Assembly (NCBI GenBank): GCA_037576195.1
Contig: CM075103.1
Location: forward strand, 13,516,001-13,580,000
Source of the DNA: Phytoseiulus persimilis
Taxonomy: Eukaryota; Arthropoda; Arachnida; Mesostigmata; Phytoseiidae
DNA length: 64,000 nt
Reading direction: 5' to 3'
Position 1 is the first letter of the stretch. Each line of letters opens with the position of its first letter. This document shows positions 11,986 through 21,129 of this stretch, in pieces. The notes beneath the pieces were generated by a model. That model was given only the letters and a program-made list of their open reading frames with translations. It searched no databases and was not told the DNA's origin. The translations under genes were made by a program, and so were the position numbers.

Positions 11986-13217
11986 ATTCAACCGCCACGT
12001 GCACTCGTTCATCTCCCTACACTCGGCAGAGCGATCGCTCCCTCTCAAGATGCACTGTCAAGAGGGGGACAGGACCGGTGACGCTTTACCCCCGGCCTGC
12101 GTTCGTGAGCCCTCTTTCGGTGGTGGTGAATTGTGACCGGACCTCGTTGTTGATATCGGGTCCGTAACCGTTAATGTGGTGTTGTGAATGTTTTTTCCTG
12201 GACTTATTGTTTAATTTTGGGCCGATGACTTGAGGAATGAGTTGCGGGAGAGCTCGTGGAACTTGACTCGCAGCTCCTTGTGAGTTATCATCCAGCCCGC
12301 AGGAAGGGCTCTCTAAGGTCGCTGGGCCGACATCATCTTCGAATGCTATTCGACTCGAGCTCTTGTGTGGACCCCCATCGAACGGCTCCAAGAGTCGCAT
12401 AGCATATCGTTTTCGGGGGCTCAGGTCGACTGCGAAAGTTGGGCTATGAGACACTTTCCCCAAATATTAGAATCGAGCTGCGCGATGCGTTACGTGCCAT
12501 CCTGAACCACCTCTAACGATAAGAGAAATCCGGCAAAAATCTTCCCACATTTCGACGGATCTCGCGAAGTTCCCGGAATGTGATCCGGTACAAAGCCGAG
12601 ACTGCGGCGCGGTTTCCACTTGATCGGCCGCGCGGTTCTAACTCAATTATACGATTCCATCAAGCGCCTTTTCGAATAAGCGTTCTGAATGATGAGCCCA
12701 TGAGTCTGAAAAGAAAACAAGGGTCGGAATCTCGGTCTTTACGGGAACACGAAATCGAGTGTTCTCGACCGTTGTAGTGAAGCCCCTCGCGTGTGTATGC
12801 CGTTCGTCGATCATCGAGCTCGGTCCAATCTAAAAACTGACCCGCGTTGGTTGTTCGGAATTGTGGGGCTGCATTCTGATTGAGGGAAAACGTGGCTCAG
12901 TTCACAACATGGTTTAGCTAACCCCTCGTAGTGCTAAACCCTCTTTGTTGCCGCAACCCTGTTCATCATGTCCTCTCATCTGTGGTTCAGTGGCGTTCTT
13001 CACCGATTACGCTGTTTACAAGCATTGCGGTCAGAGCGGAGTCTCCAAGCGCCCCGACCTACGACCACGAAAGCTGAGTTCCTACAATGAAGCTCCTGGT
13101 GGGTTGAACGGGCTGCGGAGAGATTCTCTCTCTTATCGCTTAATACATAAATATTTTTCAGACGTCTGTTGATTCCCCCTTCCCCGATCCCGTCCTCTCG
13201 CGTTCGAGCTCGAATCC

Positions 13218-13252
13218 ATAAAAGCTCGCTCATGAAAGCAGGACCCAGTTCG
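13218..13252 (+). promoter_or_regulatory. TATA-Inr core promoter of gene 3
   Basis: CATAAAAG is followed by CCCAGTTC, with 28 bp from the TATA T (13219) to the Inr A (13247), the standard spacing for focused transcription in arthropods. This predicts a 5'UTR of about 120 nt and no intron. A 15-codon ATG frame at 13232 would lie upstream of the start site. Confidence 0.7.
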
Positions 13253-13366
13253 ACAGAAGCGCCGAAGCTTTCAGAGTGAATTCCGCTTAAAGCTCATCGA
13301 TACCATCTCGTTCAACATTCGCGAAGTTCATCTGTTCCCCTGTTGAAAGCAACGTGCCGAAGCAAT

Positions 13367-14032
13367 ATGCAGAAGCAACTGGTGATTCTGATCCTCTTCA
13401 TCTTCGCGGGACTCTCCGAGGGAACCCTGGATATCCCGTTGATGGTAGGTGGCGATTACGCGGTACAGGCCGCGACACGTTTCATGATTTTCTTCGCCGC
13501 CGGAATCTCGTATCTCCTGACCGGCGTCCACAGTGGATACCGGCGGCAAACCCCGCACACGAAGCCGGAGTACGAGCAAATCGTCGAAATACTCGATGTA
13601 CCGGAGGACGTGTACCAGAAACGCAAAGACCTGCAGCGTCTGCCCGAGATCTCGTCCGGTGGTGCTCCGTCGTCCGTCCCGCAGTTGCGGGGAAAACGGC
13701 TCCCGAACAAATCAGACCGCAAGGGCGCCGCGGGCAAGAAGAGAGGAACGTCTTCGGAGACCCACGCGGTGGTCGCGGCGCCCAGCTTCCTGTCTCGGAT
13801 GCTCGGCATGTTCGTGAAGCTCAAGCCGAAGATTCCCTGCTCGGAACTGAAGACGACGTCGAAACTGTACAAAAGGAACTGTGTACAGAAGCCGAACCAT
13901 GTCGACGCCATCAGCTTCATGTATCCGAACTACAGGGACTGGAAGCACACGGCGGACTCGGGGCCGGAGAAATCGAAGAGATCGCGCACCGCAGGTCTCT
14001 CTGGATCACCGAGACGCGATCGAAACGAGTGA
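13367..14032 (+). CDS. array gene copy 3: secreted/membrane basic protein
   Basis: This is an intact 221-codon copy with ATG, promoter and poly(A) signal. The body is essentially that of copy 1, with the same ETHAVVAAPSF and GPEKSKRSRTAG variants; differences cluster in the signal peptide (LILFIFAG versus LTLFILAG). The 3' sequence just after the stop is also copy-1 type. No function is recognised; domains are as in copy 1. Together with copy 5 it is the best candidate for an expressed gene of the array. Confidence 0.78.
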   Translation: MQKQLVILILFIFAGLSEGTLDIPLMVGGDYAVQAATRFMIFFAAGISYLLTGVHSGYRRQTPHTKPEYEQIVEILDVPEDVYQKRKDLQRLPEISSGGAPSSVPQLRGKRLPNKSDRKGAAGKKRGTSSETHAVVAAPSFLSRMLGMFVKLKPKIPCSELKTTSKLYKRNCVQKPNHVDAISFMYPNYRDWKHTADSGPEKSKRSRTAGLSGSPRRDRNE

Positions 14033-14221
14033 CCGGAGAGTCCATCGAGTAAGTCTCACGCAAGGGAGGATCTCTCGAGATGGGATGAACTCGCGTTTAC
14101 CTTTGCTGGTCACGAACTTCCCGGTGCTCGATGTTCGGTATTCGTAGTGTCCATGTTTGGAGATTTTATTACATTGCATGGGATTCAATATCCGCTCCAC
14201 TGACTTCTCTCATTTTTGAGC

Positions 14222-14227
14222 AATAAA
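14222..14227 (+). terminator. polyadenylation signal, gene 3
   Basis: AATAAA lies 190 bp after the stop in the conserved 3' flank. Confidence 0.6.
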
Positions 14228-15185
14228 TTGTTATGAGATTTCTCCTAAATGGTTGATTGCTTTCTCACATCGAAGTTTCTCCCTATATGGGTTCACGCCT
14301 CTCGGCGTCTTAATGACAGCGCATAATACTGAAGTTATTCTCAGAGCCACGACTTGGGCGCAGATGCTCTAAAGCCGAGTGATGGCTGGGCATGAAGGAA
14401 CCGAGCGCTAATCTGTCGATACGGTGGATGTTTTCAATGAAGAAATAATGTCCCGCGATCTGTAGTGCGGCTCCAGTTTGTTCAGAGCAATGGTCAAGAA
14501 GCGAAAATCTTCAAATCATGCGATTACTTCATCAGTGTCCTTCCACTTTATGCTTGCACGCGGACTCTTCTTGCGTGTGATCTGAGGAACGAGACAAACA
14601 GGGGGAACTAATCTGGCAGCGGCAAAATATGGGATCCAACCACTTCAGAATCGATGAACGAGTTCTCCCGTGTTTTCATTGTAGCTCAAGATTCCGGGGA
14701 ACCCAATCGCGGAGATGCTGTCGATGGGACTAGTGCAGGAGAAGAAACATAGTTCCTCTGTGAATCTACAGTAATGAGAATGCAATTATTCGTGTGTGTT
14801 TTTTCGTATGTTTGCTCGCATGGTCGGTACATCGATCTTCCCGATGAGGCCGACCACTTCAGGAGGGGCCTCTGCGAGGAATGTTAGAAAAATCGCGCAT
14901 CTGTGTGTTTGTTCCCGATTGGCTTCCATGCAGCTGATCTGATTTGTACACAACAGTGGCACAGAACCTAACCGACTACAGCGTAGTCGTACGAACGCCC
15001 GAGTATTCTAGATACATGAGCTAGCCGGCCGTCTGATGTCTCTCTGGTCATTCGGCTCTGTCAAGTTCTGTGTCTGTATCCTCCAACCTTCCCGGTATGA
15101 TCAGGACGTCCCCCTCGAAAGGTTTTCAGGAAACCATTCTGGAGATTCTATTAAAAAAAATCCTCCGGAACTCTCTCCGAACCTT

Positions 15186-17411
15186 GATTGATTGGTTTAT
15201 TAACCATTTCTTGCCCATATACACTTTGTTATATGTCAGAAACCCCGTACGCGGGGGCGAGTACACTCTGCTTGTTAGGATCGTTCGTCGGTGTTCTAGC
15301 AGGAGCGTGGGACGTGTTCTTTCGTTGCTCTCTCCCATCTTTCAAGACTCCGTTTGGTCCGCTCTACAATTCCTCTCGTTGAGTCTTCATGTAGGCCTAG
15401 TCTTCTGCAGATCTCCGCTTCATTCCGCTGTTCTTCCTTACACTCCATTATCACATGTTCTAGAAACTCTGTGTGATGTCCGCATAACACACATTTACCA
15501 TCTCCTCCTTCGAATCTTGTTCTGAAAGAGTTGGTGTTCAGGAAGCCCGCTCTTGCACTGGCAATGAGCGTGCTCCCTCTGGAGTTGTCATATACATGAT
15601 CAATCGTGCCTTTCTGCCTCTTGTATTTCCTATATCTTTCTAGGCTGGATTTACTTTCCATTCTTTCTTTCCAATCCTTGTCCATATATGCATTTATTTG
15701 TTCTTCCACCTCTTTGCGGAAGGATTTCCAGCTTCTACCACCTCCTGTCGATTTCGGAGCCTCTATGTTCTCGCATTCGTACATTCTCTTGAGGTGTAGC
15801 ATTCTCTTGTATGCTAAGCTAAATATGTTGCATGTTTCCATTGCCTCTAGGATCAGTTTTGGCCATCTATGTCTGGACATTTGTTCGACTCTGGCAAAGT
15901 ACAATATTTTACTTTTGGCTTCTCTGCATTCGTATGAAGCCCAACCCAGTTCTCCCTCAACGAACTCATTCGCTATGTTGAAGGATGGCTGTCCTAGCGC
16001 CCATTTGCCTGCCTCCCGCTGGGATGTTTCCATCCTCTTGCGTGTGTCAGCTGACGCCACCAGGACTGAGTTGCAGTATGTCAACGCGGGCACGCACGTT
16101 GCCTTCCATTGTATCTTGGTCGTCTCAAACCTATTGAACTTCCACAGCGATTTGGCGTACATTTGTCTAAGCGTTCTTATGGCTTTCTCTTTCCATAGCT
16201 TCTCTTGTTCAGATAGATAGTTCCTGTCATTGCTAATCAGGATTCCAAGATACTTGTATGACTTCGCTCTAGGGATCGCTTGTCCCTGAATCTCAAGCCC
16301 GGGGTTCACGCCGCTCCCCGGCTCATTAAAGTCAATGATTGCTGATTTTTTTGGGTTGAAAACCAGGCTCAGCTCATCACCCACTTCTGTGGTGATCTGT
16401 AGCAACTGTTCCATCTGGGTCCATGTGTGAGACATTAGAATTAGATCGTCGGCATAAAGTATCCCCGGGATCACTTTTGCTCTGTTCTTCAGCCCCTCAA
16501 ATATGTTTTTCGAGGTCCTGATAGTGACTCCCTTGCCTGACTCCACTAGTCTCTTTTCTAGGCTTGATATGTATAACATGAAGAGCGTGGGAGACAGGGC
16601 GCATCCTTGTCTTAGGCCCTGCTTCAGTCTCACTTTGTGCGATGTTTGTTCCCCTACCTTGAGGACAACCTGGTTATTACTGTTGAGTAGCTTAAGTAAG
16701 GCTATGAGGCTTCTGGGCATCCCGCATTCGCTTAGGATGTGCCAGAGCTTTTTTCTGTCTACTCTATCGTATGCCTTCGAGCAGTCTAGAAATGTGGCTT
16801 TCAGCCCTCTGCCCTCCTTTCTCGTCATCTCTATGATGGAGGTGACCATGAATATACAGTCATCCCCTCGTCTTTCTCGTCTATATCCATTGTGCATCTC
16901 ACCCAGGATTCCGTGCTCTTCTATCCAGTCGTGTATTTTGTTGTTGATGACTCGGGCGAAAATACGGTATAGAAGATCTGTGCTTGTTATTGGCCTGTAT
17001 GTGGTTAGGTCCCCCCTCACTGAGTCTTTTTTCTCAAGGGTTACCACTCTGCCTTCGCACCAGCTTCTGGGGATCTCTTCTTTCCCCACTAGCATTCTTG
17101 TGAAAATTTCCGCGAGGACCATATGTCCTTCTTCCCATAGACTTTTGATAGTTTCTCCTGCTATCATATCCGGGCCTGCGGCTGTCTCATTGGCTACGTT
17201 CTGTAATGCAATGTTCACGTCCGTAGCGTTAATTTCGAACTCCGTGATAGGTTCTGTGACTCTACTCACGGTGTTTGATCTCTCCTTGTCGTCGACTTCC
17301 TCTCCGCCCAGAAGTTCTTTCAGCGTTCCGGTGAGATGTTTTCTGATCATGTCGTCTGCTATCGGCACTCCTCTCTCGTCTCTGATCACCGTAGCGCTTT
17401 TGGGCCTCTCG
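15186..17411 (-). mobile_element. 5'-truncated LINE (non-LTR retrotransposon)
   Basis: Comparison with the empty site in the other spacers (CCGAACCTTTCCCGGAG) defines the insertion. The element is on the minus strand. Its 3' end, at the left, has AATAAA followed by a CAAT-type repeat tail, and its 5' end at 17411 is truncated upstream of the RT domain, so no endonuclease remains. ACCTT on both sides (15181-15185, 17412-17416) is a probable 5-bp target duplication. The coding region is uninterrupted, so the insertion is young. It is related to the element at 20641. The clade was not determined. Confidence 0.9.
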
Positions 17412-17683
17412 ACCTTGCCCGGAGTATTACTGGCCAGCGATGCCCTGATCGAACGGAAAACGATTCTCGGATGCTGGCGTGGTTTCGCGAATTCCTCTAC
17501 ATGCTGCTGCGGACTGGCGATCGCAGTTTCAATGGTGTACATCCATCCATCCCAGAGTGTACTCGAAGCTATTCCCTCAGAACTAGGGGACATCCAGAAT
17601 TGGGACACAGTTCCATATTCGGGTATGGCGTACATGACTGAACAAATTGCACTCACGGCTGCTGTACAAACTTGAGTGAGCAT
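15296..17683 (-). CDS. LINE reverse transcriptase in a chimeric 795-aa frame
   Basis: The frame opens at an ATG in unit DNA (17683). It runs about 89 codons through array spacer and enters the retrotransposon in frame. The element part carries the RT core: TYRPITSTDLLYRIFA, FLDCSKAYDRVD, LKQGLRQGCALSP and catalytic YADD. A thumb region (SYKYLGILIS) follows, then a C-terminal zinc knuckle, CVLCGHHTEFLEHVIMEC. There is no AP endonuclease because the element is 5'-truncated. The N-terminal part is not an element protein; the same spacer frame is open in spacers 2 and 4, so the fusion is probably fortuitous. The RT itself looks undamaged. Whether anything transcribes it is unknown. Confidence 0.8.
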   Translation of the reverse strand: MLTQVCTAAVSAICSVMYAIPEYGTVSQFWMSPSSEGIASSTLWDGWMYTIETAIASPQQHVEEFAKPRQHPRIVFRSIRASLASNTPGKVERPKSATVIRDERGVPIADDMIRKHLTGTLKELLGGEEVDDKERSNTVSRVTEPITEFEINATDVNIALQNVANETAAGPDMIAGETIKSLWEEGHMVLAEIFTRMLVGKEEIPRSWCEGRVVTLEKKDSVRGDLTTYRPITSTDLLYRIFARVINNKIHDWIEEHGILGEMHNGYRRERRGDDCIFMVTSIIEMTRKEGRGLKATFLDCSKAYDRVDRKKLWHILSECGMPRSLIALLKLLNSNNQVVLKVGEQTSHKVRLKQGLRQGCALSPTLFMLYISSLEKRLVESGKGVTIRTSKNIFEGLKNRAKVIPGILYADDLILMSHTWTQMEQLLQITTEVGDELSLVFNPKKSAIIDFNEPGSGVNPGLEIQGQAIPRAKSYKYLGILISNDRNYLSEQEKLWKEKAIRTLRQMYAKSLWKFNRFETTKIQWKATCVPALTYCNSVLVASADTRKRMETSQREAGKWALGQPSFNIANEFVEGELGWASYECREAKSKILYFARVEQMSRHRWPKLILEAMETCNIFSLAYKRMLHLKRMYECENIEAPKSTGGGRSWKSFRKEVEEQINAYMDKDWKERMESKSSLERYRKYKRQKGTIDHVYDNSRGSTLIASARAGFLNTNSFRTRFEGGDGKCVLCGHHTEFLEHVIMECKEEQRNEAEICRRLGLHEDSTRGIVERTKRSLERWERATKEHVPRSC

Positions 17684-19379
17684 GAGCAGTCATCTCGTCA
17701 AACGTTCAGGATGCAATTTGAAATGATGCAGTAGTCATCACAGGACAGAAAGATCGACGTGTTTGAAGGTCCTGTTCCCATTCCGATGTAGCAGTGGATA
17801 CGTCAGATTCAATATCCGTGGCCACCTTGTCCCTTGCATCATGAAAACGACCTGACCTTCGTCCTTCACGTCCTCCGAATCGCACAGAAGACATCGACGC
17901 AGCGGAATCCCGCCAGAGTGAGAGAGCCACACGAGACCTGGTTGAGGTCAGCTAGACTCTGTTGCCATCATTGCGTTCCGGGGAGCTCGGATGTTCTCCC
18001 GCTTTCGGAACGTCCTGAACGACATGTCCGGTGCGAGGAGCATACACATACTCCAGTTTTTTGGTACTGTTGGAAGTTGGATTCGAGCCACTTGCTAGCG
18101 AGGCTTGTGAACAACAGCACACAAGCACATTCAGCCGCCACGTGCACTCGTTCATCTCCCTACACTCGGCAGAGCGATCGCTCCCTCTCAAGATGCACTG
18201 TCAAGAGGGGGACAGGACCGGTGACGCTGGACCCCCGGCCTGCGTTCGTGAGCCCTCTTTCGGTGGTTGTGAAATGCGACCGGACCTCGTTGTTGATATC
18301 GGGTCCGTATCCGTTAATGTGGTGTTGTGAATGTTTTTTCTCGGACTTATTGTTTAATTTTGGAGCGATGACTGGAGGAATGAGTTGCGGGAGAGCTCGT
18401 GGAACTTGACTCGCAGCTCCTTGTGAGTTATCATCCAGCCCACAGGAAGGGCTCTCTAAGGTCGCTGGACCGACATCATCTTCGAATGCTATTTGACTCG
18501 AGCTCTTGTGTGGTCTCCCGTCGAACGGCTCCAAGAGTCGCATAGCATATCGTTTTCGGGGGCTCAGGTCGAAGGACGAAAGTTGGGCTGTAAGACACTT
18601 TCCCCAAATATTAGAATCGAGCTGCGCGATGCGTTACGTGCCATCTTGAACCACCTCTGACGATAAGAGAAATCCGGCGAAAATCTTCCCACATTTCGAC
18701 GGATCTCGCGGAGTTCCCGGAATGTGATCCGGTCCAAAGCCGAGACTGCGGTGCGGTTTCCACTGGATCGGCCGCGCGGTTTCAACTCAACGGCGATATC
18801 CGGCTCGGGCGGCCGATTCCATCAAGCGCCTTTTCGAATAAGCGTTCTGAATGATGAGCCCATGAGTCTGAAAAGAAAACAAGGGTCGGAATCTCGGTCT
18901 TTACGGGAACACGAAATCGAGTGTTCTCGACCGTTGTAGTGAAGCCCCTCGCGTGTGTATGCCGTTCGTCGATCATCGAGCTCGGTCCAATCTAAAAACT
19001 GACCCGCGTTGGTTGTTCGGAATTGTGGGGCTGCATTCTGATTGAGGGAAAACGTGGCTCAGTTCACAACATGGTTTAGCTAACCCCTCGTAGTGCTAAA
19101 CCCTCTTTGTTGCCGCAACCCTGTTCATCATGTCCTCTCATCTGTGGTTCAGTGGCGTTCTTCACCGATTACGCTGTTTACAAGCATTGCGGTCAGAGCG
19201 GAGTCTCCAAGCGCCCCGACCTACGACCACGAAAGCTGAGTTCCTACAATGAAGCTCCTGGTGGGTTGAACGGGCTGCGGAGAGATTCTCTCTCTTATCG
19301 CTTAATACATAAATATTTTTCAGACGTCTGTTGATTCCCCCTTCCCCGATCCCGTCCTCTCGCGTTCGAGCTCGAATCC

Positions 19380-19414
19380 ATAAAAGCTCGCTCATGAAAG
19401 CAGGACCCAGTTCG
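19380..19414 (+). promoter_or_regulatory. TATA-Inr core promoter of gene 4
   Basis: The layout is the same as for gene 3: CATAAAAG, then CCCAGTTC with its A at 19409, 28 bp from the TATA T. Confidence 0.65.
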
Positions 19415-19529
19415 ACAGAAGCGCCGAAGCTTTCAGAGTGAATTCCGCTTAAAGCTCATCGAGACCATCTCGTTCAACATTCGCGAAGTTCATCTGTTCG
19501 CCCTGTTGAAAGCAACGTGCCGAAGCAAC

Positions 19530-20196
19530 ATGCAGAAGCAACTGGTTGTGCTTACCCTCTTCATCTTCGCGGGACTCTCCGAGGGAACCTTGGATATCCC
19601 GTTGATGGTAGGTGGCGACTACGCGGTACAGGCCGCGACGCGATTCATGATTTTCTTCGCCGCCGGTATCTCGTATCTCCTTACCGGCGTCCACAGTGGA
19701 TACCGGCGGCAAACCCCGCACACGAAGCCGGAGTACGAGCAAATCGTCGAAATACTCGACGTGCCGGAGGACGTGTATCAAAAACGCAAAGACCTGCAGC
19801 GTCTGCCCGAGATCTCGTCCGGTGGTGCTCCGTCGTCCGTCCCGCAGTTGCGGGGGAAAACGGCTCCCGAACAAATCAGACCGCAAGGGCGCCGCGGGCA
19901 AGAAGAGAGGAACGTCTTCAGAGACCCCCACGGTGGTCGCGGCGCCCAGCTTCCTGACTCGGATGCTCGGCATGGTCGTCAAGCTCAAGCCGAAGATCCC
20001 CTGCTCGGAGCTGAAGACGACGTCGAAACTGTACAAAAGGAACTGTGTACAGAAGCCGAACCATGTCGACGCCATCAGCTTCATGTATCCGAACTACAGG
20101 GACTGGAAGCACACGGCGGACTCAGGGCCGAATAAATCGAAGGGATTGCGCGCCGCCGGCCTTTCTGGATCACCGAGACGCAATCGAAACGAGTGA
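19530..20196 (+). pseudogene. array gene copy 4, one-base frameshift
   Basis: ATG, signal peptide and membrane segment are intact. After codon 108 (VPQLRG), the GGGG of the other copies is GGGGG (19852-19856). The frame is thrown into a Gly/Arg/Glu-rich alternative that ends at 20135. The original C-terminal half, with both cysteines and the terminal block, continues intact in the shifted frame to the TGA at 20194. Because the extra base lies in a homopolymer, this may be an assembly error rather than a dead gene. The C-terminal sequence is type B (SKGLRAAGL), like copies 2 and 5. Confidence 0.65.
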
Positions 20197-20385
20197 CCAG
20201 AAAGCCCATCAAGAACACCTAGGGCAAGCCAGGATCTCTCGAGATGAGATGAACTCGCGTTTACCTTTGCTGGTCACGAACTTCCCGGTGCTCGATGTTC
20301 GGTATTCGTAGTTTCCATGTTTGGAGATTTTCTTACATTGCATGGGATTCAATATCCGCTCCACTGACTTCTCTCATTTTTGAGC

Positions 20386-20391
20386 AATAAA
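20386..20391 (+). terminator. polyadenylation signal, copy 4
   Basis: AATAAA is at the conserved position downstream of the copy. Confidence 0.55.
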
Positions 20392-20641
20392 TTGTTATGA
20401 GATTTCTCCTAAATGGTTCATTGCTTTCGCACATCGAAGTTTCTCCCTATATGGGTTCACGCCTCTCGGCGTCTTAATGACAGCGCATATTACTGAAGTT
20501 ATTCTCAGAGCCACGACTTGGGCGCAGATGCTCTAAAGCCGAGTGATGGCTGGGCATGAAGGAACCGAGCGCTAATCTGTCGATACGGTGGATGTTTTCA
20601 ATGGAGAAATAATGTCCCGCGATCTGTAGTGCGGCTCCAGT

Positions 20642-21125
20642 GGAGATCGATACGATCTCATCCGAGAGCGGAACAAGGTCGGCGAAGGGGAAGCCGGAAC
20701 CAACGGAAGACAAGATCGAGGAGGAGGTCCCTTCGACCTCCTCAGAAACTCGAAGGAACGTACTTCCACCAGCGAGACCCGGACCCTCCAGGGGGTATCC
20801 GGGTCCCTCAGACAACCTTAGCCCCGGGAAGCTACAGAGAACCCCGAAGGAACGCCGACCTCAAAACCCCTCCCGCCCACAGGGAGCGGGGAAAAAGAGA
20901 AATGTTGGTGACACCTCACTCGAAGGGGCCTGCAGCAACCAGAAAAAGGTTAAGCCACAGGGGCTAAACCAGAAAGGGGAATACCGAAAACCGACCGAAG
21001 CGACGTGGAAGGAGCATAAAGCTCAACCACCACTTTCCACGCCGCAGAGGAAGGCAAGCAAGGACGAGGACAGCACTGAGCTGTCCAAAGCCCTTAAAAA
21101 ATACTTTGGACAACCACCGTCCTAA
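20642..21125 (+). pseudogene. LINE ORF1-like frame, N-terminus missing
   Basis: About 160 codons of Pro/Lys/Glu/Ser-rich sequence with no ATG anywhere in the frame. It begins at the 5' junction of the element and ends in a TAA shortly before the endonuclease. Composition fits the variable basic region of a LINE ORF1, but no CCHC knuckle or RRM is visible. It is probably 5'-truncated. Confidence 0.5.
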
Positions 21126-21129
21126 CCAA

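Larger units (their letters stand above)
7318..13028 (+). repeat. tandem unit 2 (gene 2 + spacer, type B)
   Basis: The second unit is about 1.8 kb longer than units 3 and 4 (once their LINEs are subtracted) because of an extra block at about 8864-10666. Without it the unit is 3.9 kb. Its spacer carries the type-B block near 11810 (CCGCTCTCGGAGCG), shared with unit 4, and the 27-bp G-rich insertion also found in unit 4. Confidence 0.8.
13029..19190 (+). repeat. tandem unit 3 (gene 3 + spacer, type A)
   Basis: The unit is about 3.93 kb once the 2.2-kb LINE at 15186-17411 is removed. Its gene and spacer share the type-A markers of unit 1, while its promoter region is almost identical to those of units 4 and 5. 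The spacer otherwise holds no gene I can support. Confidence 0.8.

Noticed and set aside
13232..13279. Conserved 15-codon upstream ORF before copies 2-5
   Set aside because: Its ATG lies about 15 bp upstream of the predicted transcription start (13247), so it should not be in the mRNA.
13456..13920. Minus-strand 154-codon frame opposite the array gene
   Set aside because: It is antisense to a conserved coding frame and preserved only because that frame is; there are no independent signals.
16503..17675. 390-codon plus-strand frame opposite the LINE RT
   Set aside because: It mirrors the RT coding strand, is Ser/Leu-rich, and has no motif; it is a shadow.
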